Of a stretch of DNA of 6,757 bases, positions 1 to 5,460 are shown in pieces. The notes below the pieces were generated by a model. It did not search any database, was not told the origin of the DNA, and was given only the letters and a program-made list of their open reading frames with translations. Origin of the DNA: Betaproteobacteria bacterium (lineage in GTDB: Bacteria > Pseudomonadota > Gammaproteobacteria > Burkholderiales > Usitatibacteraceae); the NCBI GenBank assembly GCA_003105245.1, contig PQAI01000277.1, forward strand, positions 1,962-8,718, read 5' to 3'. A program made the position numbers and the translations under genes. Every line of letters starts with the position of its first letter. The first letter of the stretch is position 1.

Positions 1-1362
1 CCGGACATCTACGGCAAGGTGGGCAACAGCGGGGTTTCCATCGCCACGCTGGACGACCTCAAGGTCCTCTACTCGGGCTTCGACCTCACGGCGCCCAACA
101 CCAGCGTCTCCATGACGATCAACGGCCCGGCGCCGACGATCCTCGCGATGTTCATGAACACCGCGATCGACCAGAACCTCGACAAGTTCCGCGCCGACAA
201 CGGCCGCGAGCCCACCGAGGACGAAGCCGCCAAGATCCGCGAGTGGGTGCTGGAGAACGTGCGCGGCACGGTGCAGGCCGACATCCTCAAGGAGGACCAG
301 GGCCAGAACACCTGCATCTTCTCCACGGAGTTCTCGCTCAAGGTGATGGGCGACATCCAGGAGTGGTTCGTGCACCACGGGGTGCGGAACTTCTACTCGG
401 TGTCGATCAGCGGCTACCACATCGCCGAGGCCGGGGCGAACCCGCTCTCGCAGCTCGCCTTCACCCTCGCCAACGGCTTCACCTACGTCGAGGCCTACCT
501 CGCGCGCGGGATGCACATCGACGACTTCGCGCCGAACCTGAGCTTCTTCTTCTCCAACGGCATGGACCCGGAGTACACCGTGATCGGGCGCGTCGCGCGG
601 CGCATCTGGGCCGTGGCCATGCGCGACCGCTATGGCGCCAACGAGCGGAGCCAGAAGCTCAAGTACCACTGCCAGACGAGCGGCCGGAGCCTGCACGCGC
701 AGGAGATCGCCTTCAACGACATCCGCACGACGCTGCAGGCCCTCATCGCGAGCTACGACAACGCCAACAGCCTGCACACCAACGCCTACGACGAGGCCAT
801 CACGACCCCGACGGAGGAGAGCGTGCGCCGCGCCATGGCGATCCAGCTCGTGATCAACCGCGAATGGGGACTGGCGAAGAACGAGAACCCCAACCAGGGC
901 TCGTTCATCATCGAGGAGCTCACCGAGCTGGTGGAGGAGGCGGTGCTCAAGGAGTTCGAGGCCATCAGCGAGCGCGGCGGCGTGCTGGGCGCGATGGAGC
1001 TGGGCTACCAGCGCGGCAAGATCCAGGAGGAGTCGCTGCACTACGAGCACCTCAAGCACACCGGCGAGTACCCCATCATCGGCGTGAACACCTTCCGCAA
1101 CCCGCACGGCGACCCCATCCCCGAGAAGCTGGAGCTCGCGCGCTCGACCGAGGAGGAGAAGCGCAGCCAGCTCGAGCGCCTGGCGGACTTCCACGAGCGC
1201 CACGAGAAGGAGGCGCCCGCGATGCTCGCGCGCCTGAAGCAGGCGGTGATCGCCAACGAGAACGTGTTCGCGGTGCTCATGGACGCGGTGCGCTGCTGCT
1301 CGCTGGGGCAGATCACCAACGCGCTCTTCGAGGTCGGCGGCCAGTACCGGCGCAGCATGTAG
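1..1362 (+). CDS. icmF: Fused isobutyryl-CoA mutase IcmF, C-terminal part (5' end outside window)
   Basis: This is the substrate-binding TIM-barrel part of an adenosylcobalamin-dependent acyl-CoA mutase that interconverts isobutyryl-CoA and n-butyryl-CoA. The frame is open from base 1, so the gene starts upstream; 453 residues are visible, against about 1,090 in full IcmF. The N-terminal B12-binding and GTPase (MeaB-like) domains must therefore lie outside. Visible mutase motifs are [10 protein letters not shown], the GTVQADIL glutamine (residue 93 of the visible part), [14 protein letters not shown] with the catalytic-region His140 (His244 in Propionibacterium methylmalonyl-CoA mutase), [22 protein letters not shown] and [10 protein letters not shown]. 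Gln102 occupies the place of Arg207 of methylmalonyl-CoA mutase, which binds the substrate carboxylate there; Gln is the isobutyryl-CoA mutase state. About 22 extra residues precede GTVQADIL compared with methylmalonyl-CoA mutase. The C-terminus ([20 protein letters not shown]) is typical of IcmF. Related IcmF enzymes also act on isovaleryl/pivalyl-CoA, so the exact substrate is less certain than the family. Confidence 0.95.
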   Translation, partial: PDIYGKVGNSGVSIATLDDLKVLYSGFDLTAPNTSVSMTINGPAPTILAMFMNTAIDQNLDKFRADNGREPTEDEAAKIREWVLENVRGTVQADILKEDQGQNTCIFSTEFSLKVMGDIQEWFVHHGVRNFYSVSISGYHIAEAGANPLSQLAFTLANGFTYVEAYLARGMHIDDFAPNLSFFFSNGMDPEYTVIGRVARRIWAVAMRDRYGANERSQKLKYHCQTSGRSLHAQEIAFNDIRTTLQALIASYDNANSLHTNAYDEAITTPTEESVRRAMAIQLVINREWGLAKNENPNQGSFIIEELTELVEEAVLKEFEAISERGGVLGAMELGYQRGKIQEESLHYEHLKHTGEYPIIGVNTFRNPHGDPIPEKLELARSTEEEKRSQLERLADFHERHEKEAPAMLARLKQAVIANENVFAVLMDAVRCCSLGQITNALFEVGGQYRRSM

Positions 1363-1366
1363 GAGG
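1361..1366 (+). promoter_or_regulatory. Ribosome binding site of acuI overlapping the icmF stop codon
   Basis: The perfect Shine-Dalgarno AGGAGG begins inside the TAG stop codon of icmF (1360-1362) and sits 5 bases before the ATG at 1372. It fixes the acuI start and suggests that acuI is translated from the same mRNA as icmF, with terminating ribosomes passing over the site. Confidence 0.85.
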
Positions 1367-1371
1367 CGGCC

Positions 1372-2355
1372 ATGTTCAAGGCGATCTTCCTCACCCAGGA
1401 GGGCAAGGCCACGAAGGCGGAGCTTCGCCCGATGCAGGAGTCGGAACTTCCCGCCGGCGACGTCGACGTGCGCGTGGAGTGGTCCACGATCAACTACAAG
1501 GACGCGCTCGCCGTCACCGGCAAGGGCGCGATCGTCCGGAAGTGGCCGATGGTGCCGGGCATCGACCTCGCGGGCGTCGTGGAGTCGAGCCGCAGCCCCG
1601 ACTGGAAGCCGGGCGACCGCGTGGTGGTCACCGGCTGGGGGCTGGGCGAGTCCTACTGGGGCGGGCTCTCGCAAAGGGCGAGGCTGGAGTCGAAGTGGCT
1701 GCTGGAAGTGCTGCCGCCCTTCACCACGCGCCAGGCGATGGCGGTGGGCACGGCCGGGTTCACGGCGGCGCTTTGCGTGCGCGCGCTCGTGAAGCACGGG
1801 CTCGAGCCCGGTGACGGCGAGGTGCTGGTCACGGGCGCGGCCGGCGGCGTGGGCTCGATCGCCGTCGCGATCCTCGGCGGCATGGGCTACAAGGTCGTCG
1901 CTTCGACGGGGCGGCCGGCGGAGGAGGGCTACCTCAAGGGCCTGGGGGCGGCGCGCATCATGGACCGCGCCGAGCTTTCCGCGCCGGGCAAGCCTTTGCA
2001 GAGCGAGCGCTGGGCCGGCGTCGTGGACACGGTGGGAAGCCACACGCTGGTGAATGCCTGCGCCCAGACGCGCTTCCACGGCGCGGTTGCCGCGTGCGGA
2101 CTGGCGCAGGGCTTCGACTTCCCGGCCACCGTCATGCCCTTCATCCTGCGGGGCGTCACGCTCTACGGGATCAACAGCATCCAGAACCCCAACGACGAGC
2201 GGCGCGAGGCCTGGGCGCTCATCGCGCGGCACGTGGATGCGGGCAGGCTCGAGGCCATGACGGGCGAGATCGGGCTCTCGGAGGTGATCGGCTTCTGCCC
2301 CTCGGTGCTCGAGGGCAAGGTGCGCGGGCGCACGGTCGTCGACGTGAACCGCTGA
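1372..2355 (+). CDS. acuI: AcuI/YhdH-family acrylyl-CoA reductase (NADPH), MDR oxidoreductase
   Basis: This 327-residue protein has the length of AcuI/YhdH (about 324-330), zinc-independent medium-chain dehydrogenases that reduce acryloyl-CoA to propionyl-CoA with NADPH in the cytoplasm. The N-terminal GroES-like half has the family signature TINYKDALAVTGKG (39-52) followed by PMVPGIDLAGVV (59-70) and GDRVVVTG (81-88). The Rossmann half has VLVTGAAGGVGS (151-162) and STGR (178-181), where the Ser/Arg pair is expected to contact the NADPH 2'-phosphate. ACGLAQG, FILRGVTLYGINS (257-269) and the closing GKVRGRTVVDV are also typical. No zinc-ligand cysteine cluster is seen, as expected. The start is fixed by the AGGAGG five bases upstream. 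It lies 9 bases after icmF and 5 before the next gene. Inference: it either detoxifies acryloyl-CoA or reduces a small enoyl-CoA linked to the mutase pathway. The family call is firm; the physiological substrate is not. Confidence 0.9.
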   Translation: MFKAIFLTQEGKATKAELRPMQESELPAGDVDVRVEWSTINYKDALAVTGKGAIVRKWPMVPGIDLAGVVESSRSPDWKPGDRVVVTGWGLGESYWGGLSQRARLESKWLLEVLPPFTTRQAMAVGTAGFTAALCVRALVKHGLEPGDGEVLVTGAAGGVGSIAVAILGGMGYKVVASTGRPAEEGYLKGLGAARIMDRAELSAPGKPLQSERWAGVVDTVGSHTLVNACAQTRFHGAVAACGLAQGFDFPATVMPFILRGVTLYGINSIQNPNDERREAWALIARHVDAGRLEAMTGEIGLSEVIGFCPSVLEGKVRGRTVVDVNR

Positions 2356-2360
2356 GCGTC

Positions 2361-3173
2361 GTGTACCCGAACCGCATCGTCTGCCTCACCGAGGAGCCCA
2401 CCGAGGTCCTCTACGCCCTGGGCGAGCAGGCGCGCATCGTCGGCATCTCGGGGTTCACGGTGCGGCCGGCCCGGGCCCGCAAGGAAAAGCCCAAGGTTTC
2501 CGCGTTCACGAGCGCCAAGGTGGACGAGATCACGCGGCTTTCGCCGGACCTCGTCATCGGCTTCTCCGACATCCAGGCCGACATCGCGCAGGCGCTGGTG
2601 AAGCGCGGCGTGGAGGTCTGGATCGCGAACCACCGGACGGTGGACGGGATCTTCTCGTACGTACGACGGCTGGGCGCGATGGTGGGAGCGGCGGAGAAGG
2701 CCGAGGAATACGCGGACCTGCTGGAGGCGCGCGTGGCTGCCGTGCGGGCGCTGGGCAAGTCGCTCGCGCGCCGCCCCAAGGTCTATTTCGAGGAATGGGA
2801 CGAGCCCTGCATCAGCGCCATCGGCTGGGTGAGCGAGCTGATCGGGATTGCGGGTGGCGAGGACATCTTCCCGGAGAAGGCGGCGTGCGCGATGGGGCGA
2901 GACCGGATCCTGGCCGACCCGTCGGAGGTCGTGCGGCGCGCGCCGGACATCATCGTCGGCTCGTGGTGCGGCAAGAAGTTCCGGCCGGAGAAAGTGGCGG
3001 CGAGGCCGGGGTGGGGCGCCATTCCTGCCGTGCGCGACGGCGAGCTGCACGAGGTGAAGTCGCCCCTCATCCTGCAGCCGGGCCCCGCGGCGCTCACCGA
3101 CGGGCTTGACGCGCTGCAGGCGATCGTCTCGCACTGGGCGGGGCGCGGCGACCGCTGCGTGATCGCGGCATGA
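2361..3173 (+). CDS. BtuF-like cobalamin-binding protein without signal peptide
   Basis: The 270-residue product resembles the ABC-type vitamin B12/iron-siderophore substrate-binding fold (BtuF, COG0614 type). It opens with RIVCLTEEPTEVLYALGEQARIVGIS (5-30), the usual first beta-strand and helix. VDEITRLSPDLVIGFSDIQ (54-72) and KRGVEVWIAN (81-90) follow. A second lobe contains KVYFEEWDEPCISAIGWVSELIGIAGG (140-166) and PDIIVGSWCGKKF (195-207). The start chosen is GTG at 2361, 5 bases after the acuI stop; no clear Shine-Dalgarno is visible, so translational coupling is likely. The protein begins directly with the folded domain, and upstream in-frame sequence encodes no hydrophobic segment, so it should be cytoplasmic, unlike true BtuF. 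No permease or ATPase gene adjoins it in the window. It overlaps the next gene by ATGA. Placement between a B12 enzyme and an adenosyltransferase favours a cobalamin ligand, but binding is inferred; heme or another metal-chelate ligand remains possible. Confidence 0.8.
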   Translation: MYPNRIVCLTEEPTEVLYALGEQARIVGISGFTVRPARARKEKPKVSAFTSAKVDEITRLSPDLVIGFSDIQADIAQALVKRGVEVWIANHRTVDGIFSYVRRLGAMVGAAEKAEEYADLLEARVAAVRALGKSLARRPKVYFEEWDEPCISAIGWVSELIGIAGGEDIFPEKAACAMGRDRILADPSEVVRRAPDIIVGSWCGKKFRPEKVAARPGWGAIPAVRDGELHEVKSPLILQPGPAALTDGLDALQAIVSHWAGRGDRCVIAA

Positions 3174-3520
3174 GCACGGTCGCGGCCATCGCCTCGCCGT
3201 GCATGAAGGTGTGCACGCTCGATCCCTCCGGAAGGGTCTGCCTGGGCTGCCTGCGGACGGCCGAGGAGATCGCCGGCTGGGCGGGGTTCAGCGATTCCCG
3301 CCGGGCGAAGGTGATCGCCACTCTTCCGGAGCGGCACCGGATCGTCACGGGCGCAAAGACTCCCCTCGCTACGAGGAAGTGCTCCAATTGCGGCATCGAA
3401 TTCGGCTGCGGCGCCGAGGGCCCCGAGGGGGCCTGCTGGTGCACGCGCTACCCACCCGTCGCGCCCGTCGAGGGCGCCACCTGCCTGTGCCCCGCGTGCC
3501 TCGCGCACGCGGCCTCCTGA
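3170..3520 (+). CDS. DUF1289-CWC cysteine-rich fusion protein, putative Fe-S or zinc protein
   Basis: This 116-residue protein has two cysteine-rich modules. Residues 9-37 match DUF1289 (YdhL-like, annotated as predicted Fe-S proteins): SPCMKVC, LDP, CLGC and the RTAEEIAGW helix, with Cys11, 15, 24 and 27. After a basic linker, residues 69-111 match the cysteine-rich CWC family: RKCSNCGIEFGCG, CWC and CLCPACL, with Cys71, 74, 80, 89, 91, 105, 107 and 110. All 12 cysteines sit in these modules. There is no signal peptide or membrane segment, so it is likely cytoplasmic. Its ATG overlaps the preceding stop as ATGA (3170-3173), and the adenosyltransferase follows 8 bases later. Known: both families are uncharacterised and are thought to bind metal. 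Inferred: it could carry electrons for cob(II)alamin reduction or assist cobalt or cofactor handling. Gene reality and domain calls are firm; function is unknown. Confidence 0.87.
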   Translation: MSTVAAIASPCMKVCTLDPSGRVCLGCLRTAEEIAGWAGFSDSRRAKVIATLPERHRIVTGAKTPLATRKCSNCGIEFGCGAEGPEGACWCTRYPPVAPVEGATCLCPACLAHAAS

Positions 3521-3523
3521 GGA
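3519..3523 (+). promoter_or_regulatory. Ribosome binding site of the adenosyltransferase gene, overlapping the upstream stop
   Basis: GAGGA starts within the TGA stop codon (3518-3520) of the DUF1289-CWC gene and lies 5 bases before the ATG at 3529. It decides that start over upstream in-frame codons and repeats the stop/ribosome-site overlap seen at the icmF-acuI junction. Confidence 0.75.
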
Positions 3524-3528
3524 AGAAC

Positions 3529-4083
3529 ATGGGACACCGACTCTCGCGGATCTACACCAAGACGGGCGACGACGGCACCACGGGGCTGGGCGACGGCTCG
3601 CGCACTTCCAAGGACGCGCTTCGCATCGAGGCGCTGGGGGCCGTGGACGAGCTCAACTGCGCGATCGGGCGCGTGCTGGCCGCCGAGGTTCCTTCCGACG
3701 TGCGGCAATGCCTGGACCGGGTGCAGCACGACCTCTTCGAGGTGGGGGCGGAGATCTCCCTTCCGGGGCAGGTGCGTGTCAACGAAGAGCACGTCGCGCG
3801 GCTCGAGAAGGAGCTCGACGGCTTCAACGGGAACCTGCCGCCGCTCAAGGAGTTCATCCTGCCGGGCGGGACTGCCGCTGCCGCCGACGCCCACTTCGCC
3901 CGCGCGGTCTGCCGGCGGGCGGAGCGTGTGCTCGTGGCGCTCGGCAAGCACGAGGAGATGGCGGACGACTCGCGCCGCTACGTGAACCGGCTCTCGGATC
4001 TCCTCTTCGTCCTGACGCGCGTCCTCAACCGCGCGGGCGGGCGCGAGGACGTCTACTGGCGGCCGGCGAAGCCCGGCGGCTAG
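3529..4083 (+). CDS. pduO: PduO-type cob(I)alamin adenosyltransferase
   Basis: The 184-residue product is a PduO-type ATP:cob(I)alamin adenosyltransferase, a cytoplasmic trimeric enzyme that transfers the adenosyl group of ATP to cob(I)alamin, making adenosylcobalamin. The N-terminal ATP-binding loop is IYTKTGDDGTTGLGDG (8-23), followed by RIEALGAVDELN (32-43). FILPGG (109-114) carries the Phe expected at the cobalamin face (Phe112 in the Lactobacillus reuteri enzyme). CRRAER (128-133) and YVNRLSDLLFVLTR (151-164) form the active-site helices with the conserved Arg and Asn. Length fits the single-domain family (about 180-190). The ATG at 3529 has GAGGA five bases upstream. As last gene of the operon begun by icmF, it plausibly supplies the mutase cofactor directly; PduO-type enzymes are known to hand adenosylcobalamin to B12-dependent mutases. 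The symbol is by family; the same protein may be labelled cobO or mmaB. Confidence 0.93.
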   Translation: MGHRLSRIYTKTGDDGTTGLGDGSRTSKDALRIEALGAVDELNCAIGRVLAAEVPSDVRQCLDRVQHDLFEVGAEISLPGQVRVNEEHVARLEKELDGFNGNLPPLKEFILPGGTAAAADAHFARAVCRRAERVLVALGKHEEMADDSRRYVNRLSDLLFVLTRVLNRAGGREDVYWRPAKPGG

Positions 4084-4103
4084 TCGCGGCCTGCCGCAGG
4101 TTT

Positions 4104-4128
4104 GCCGAAGCGCCCGGCCCGTTTCGGC
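4104..4128 (+). other. Weak hairpin after the B12 operon
   Basis: GCCGAA (4104-4109) pairs with TTCGGC (4123-4128) around a GC-rich loop; an alternative pairing is GCGCC (4110-4114) with GGCGC (4126-4130). It lies in the 98-base gap after the adenosyltransferase gene. There is no T-run afterwards (the sequence continues GGAAAACC), so it is not a standard intrinsic terminator. It could mark the operon 3' end or be chance in GC-rich DNA. Confidence 0.25.
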
Positions 4129-4181
4129 GCGGAAAACCTTTCCTTGACTCGCCTGCCGCGGGCGTGCCAAGGTCCCCGGCC

Positions 4182-4814
4182 ATGGGACACACACTCCGGA
4201 TCGTCGCCGCTTTCGTCGGCCTGCTGGGCTTGCAGGCAGGCTCCATGGATTTTGCCGCGGCACAGAAGTGGTCGGCGGCCAAGGTCGTCAGCTACCGCGT
4301 GGAGGGCGTTCACGGCGGGCGCGAGGCCGTGGTGTTCGGTGATTACGAGGGCAAGGCGGAGGTGATCGATCGCATCACGGTCGAGTTCACGTGGGACGTC
4401 AAGAAGCGCAGCATCATCGGACCGGTCACGGTAAAGGATGGCAAGACCGAGCTTCGCGACCTCAAGTCCGACGGCACCAACTGCCCGCCGCCGCAGCTCA
4501 ATGGCGAGTACGAGCACTTCCAGAGCGTGTCCCATTCGATGAGCTCCCGCGACCAGATCCAGGTCAAGGGCGTGCGGACCTATCCGCCTGCACGCGTCTC
4601 CAACTATCCGGCGAGTTGCTCCATGCGGTCGATTCCGGGCGGCAAGGAAGAGGCGTTCCTGTGGGTGGCGGGGATGGGGCCCGAGGCGCTCGACATGCCG
4701 AGCCTGGGGAAGATGCCCGGCAGCCCCATCTCGTTCGCGGCCGATGGAAAGAGCTTCTCGGTAAAGGGCGCAGGCAACTGGGTCTGGACCTACCGGCCGA
4801 CCATCGTGCAGTAG
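4182..4814 (+). CDS. Secreted protein of unknown function
   Basis: I do not recognise the family of this 210-residue protein. Its N-terminus, MGHTLRIVAAFVGLLGLQAG, is followed by a likely signal peptidase I site after FAAA, so the mature protein would start near Gln28 and be periplasmic or exported. The mature part looks beta-rich: alternating hydrophobic strands such as KVVSYRVEGV, EAVVFGDYEGKAEVIDRITVEFTW and IIGPVTVKDGKTELRDL. It has only two cysteines, Cys101 in TNCPPP and Cys146 in PASCSM, which could form one disulfide. It closes with the aromatic GNWVWTYRPTIVQ. The ATG at 4182 has only a modest AAGG about 9 bases upstream, but the signal peptide supports it; the longer open frame reaching back to 3708 merely overlaps the adenosyltransferase gene. 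It is preceded by a 98-base gap and followed by 226 bases without a gene, so it is probably monocistronic. Codon choice matches its neighbours. Confidence 0.82.
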   Translation: MGHTLRIVAAFVGLLGLQAGSMDFAAAQKWSAAKVVSYRVEGVHGGREAVVFGDYEGKAEVIDRITVEFTWDVKKRSIIGPVTVKDGKTELRDLKSDGTNCPPPQLNGEYEHFQSVSHSMSSRDQIQVKGVRTYPPARVSNYPASCSMRSIPGGKEEAFLWVAGMGPEALDMPSLGKMPGSPISFAADGKSFSVKGAGNWVWTYRPTIVQ

Positions 4815-4870
4815 CGCCGATGGGCGGACGCGCCCGCGCGGAGCCCTGCGCATGCCCCGTCCGCCGGCGC
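4814..4870 (+). other. Long GC-rich inverted repeat starting at the stop codon of the secreted protein gene
   Basis: GCGCC (4814-4818) pairs with GGCGC (4866-4870), and GGCGGAC (4823-4829) pairs with GTCCGCC (4859-4865), with only a four-base bulge (GATG) on the left arm: 12 base pairs in all. The 29-base apical region can fold again, GCGCGG (4836-4841) with CTGCGC (4846-4851), including one G-U pair. The first base of the stem is the last base of the TAG stop. No T-run follows. It may be a Rho-related or RNA-stabilising 3' structure; some pairing is expected by chance at this base composition. Confidence 0.4.
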
Positions 4871-4877
4871 GAAGCGG

Positions 4878-4911
4878 GACCGGGAACGATCGGTCGCCCT
4901 CGCGGGAGGGC
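4878..4911 (+). other. Two abutting small hairpins in the 4815-5040 intergenic region
   Basis: GACCG (4878-4882) pairs with CGGTC (4891-4895) around 8 bases. Directly adjoining it, GCCCTC (4896-4901) pairs with GAGGGC (4906-4911) around GCGG. No T-run follows. Together with 4814-4870 they make the first 100 bases of this 226-base gap strongly structured. The remainder (4912-5031) shows no gene and no convincing promoter. Confidence 0.3.
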
Positions 4912-5031
4912 CAGGGCCGTGGGTAGCGAAAGGCGCCCCTGAAGGTGTAAACAGTGAATTCATCGGGCGGGGTTTCCCTGTTCCGGGATTCGACCCTGGT
5001 CCGGCGCCACTCCACCGCAGGCATCCATCCG

Positions 5032-5036
5032 GGAGG
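5032..5036 (+). promoter_or_regulatory. Strong ribosome binding site of the lipoprotein gene
   Basis: GGAGG, within GGGAGGA (5031-5037), lies 4 bases before the ATG at 5041. It selects this start over the in-frame GTG at 4954, whose extra 29 residues are polar and would bury the signal peptide. Confidence 0.85.
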
Positions 5037-5040
5037 AATA

Positions 5041-5427
5041 ATGACGTCCAAGAACCGCCTCGCCCACGCATTCCTGGCCACCGCCCTGGCCGCCACCGCC
5101 GGCTGCGCCGCGTACCGGGTGGAGTCGAACATCGAAGAAAAGCCCGCACCTGCGCCCGCGACGGCTTCGTCGGCTCAGGTCCTGCTGTCGGAAAGCGGCT
5201 TCCCGGGCCGAAAGTACGCGGAAATCGGGCCCATTGACGTGTCGGTGAAGAAGCTGACCGTCTTCCACGCCGATCCAACGAAGGAGCAGGCGAACCAGGC
5301 CCTGATCGAGAAGGCCAGGCTCCTCGGCGCCGATGCCGTGATCAACGTCAGGTACGAGTCCGGCGTCGGCCTCACCACCTGGGGCTACATGGACGCGAAG
5401 GGCACCGCGGTCAGGTTCACGAAGTAG
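5041..5427 (+). CDS. Small lipoprotein with YbjQ/RcsF-like C-terminal domain
   Basis: The 128-residue product begins with a lipoprotein-type signal: basic MTSKNR, hydrophobic AFLATALAATAG, then Cys22. The -3 residue is Thr, not the usual Leu/Val/Ile, so the lipobox (TAGC) is imperfect. A short Pro/Ala-rich tether follows (PAPAPAT, 36-41). The domain at about 55-128 has RKYAEIGPIDVSV, then PTKEQANQALIEKARLLGADAVINVRYESG (79-108) and TTWGYMDAKGTAVRF. The GADAV(I/V)NVRY segment and helix-then-strand order resemble YbjQ/UPF0145 and RcsF-type small alpha-beta domains found in envelope proteins; this resemblance is from memory of motifs, and the precise family is uncertain. Role unknown; probably anchored in the inner or outer membrane facing the periplasm. 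It stands alone, with 226 bases upstream, and converges on liuC only 33 bases downstream. Confidence 0.85.
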   Translation: MTSKNRLAHAFLATALAATAGCAAYRVESNIEEKPAPAPATASSAQVLLSESGFPGRKYAEIGPIDVSVKKLTVFHADPTKEQANQALIEKARLLGADAVINVRYESGVGLTTWGYMDAKGTAVRFTK

Positions 5428-5460
5428 CGGAGGCCCCGGGTGGGGGCGGGTGGCCCGTGG

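Noticed and set aside
243..1814. Long + strand open frame of 523 codons inside icmF and acuI
   Set aside because: Shadow frame of GC-rich genes: Arg/Ala/Gly/Pro-rich, no motifs, and it crosses two clearly coding genes in another frame.
2163..3134. 323-codon minus-strand open frame opposite the BtuF-like gene
   Set aside because: Mirror of a GC-rich gene, rich in Arg, His and Leu with no family motif; the + strand frame has clear homology features.
4144..4172. TTGACT (4144-4149) as a -35 box for the secreted protein gene
   Set aside because: At 17-base spacing the -10 position reads CCAAGG, unlike TATAAT, and would place the transcript start only a few bases before the ATG.
3528..4190. Identical CATGGGACAC at the starts of the adenosyltransferase (3528) and secreted protein (4181) genes
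   Set aside because: Only 10 bases match and the proteins are unrelated after MGH; best explained as coincidence.
4983..4999. tRNA T-arm-like hairpin CCGGG-ATTCGAC-CCTGG
   Set aside because: No acceptor, D or anticodon arms can be placed around it on either strand, and the loop departs from the TTCRANY form. At most it is a remnant or chance.
4954..5040. Upstream GTG start for the lipoprotein gene at 4954
   Set aside because: The strong GGGAGGA directly before the ATG at 5041 and the N-terminal lipoprotein signal show that translation starts at 5041.
4080..5132. 350-codon minus-strand open frame across 4080-5132
   Set aside because: It runs opposite a gene with a signal peptide and through structured intergenic DNA; composition is antisense-like and there is no ribosome site.
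5433..5447. GCCCC/GGGGC hairpin in the 33-base convergent gap as a bidirectional terminator
   Set aside because: Only 5 base pairs, no T-run on either strand, and such pairs are common at this GC content.
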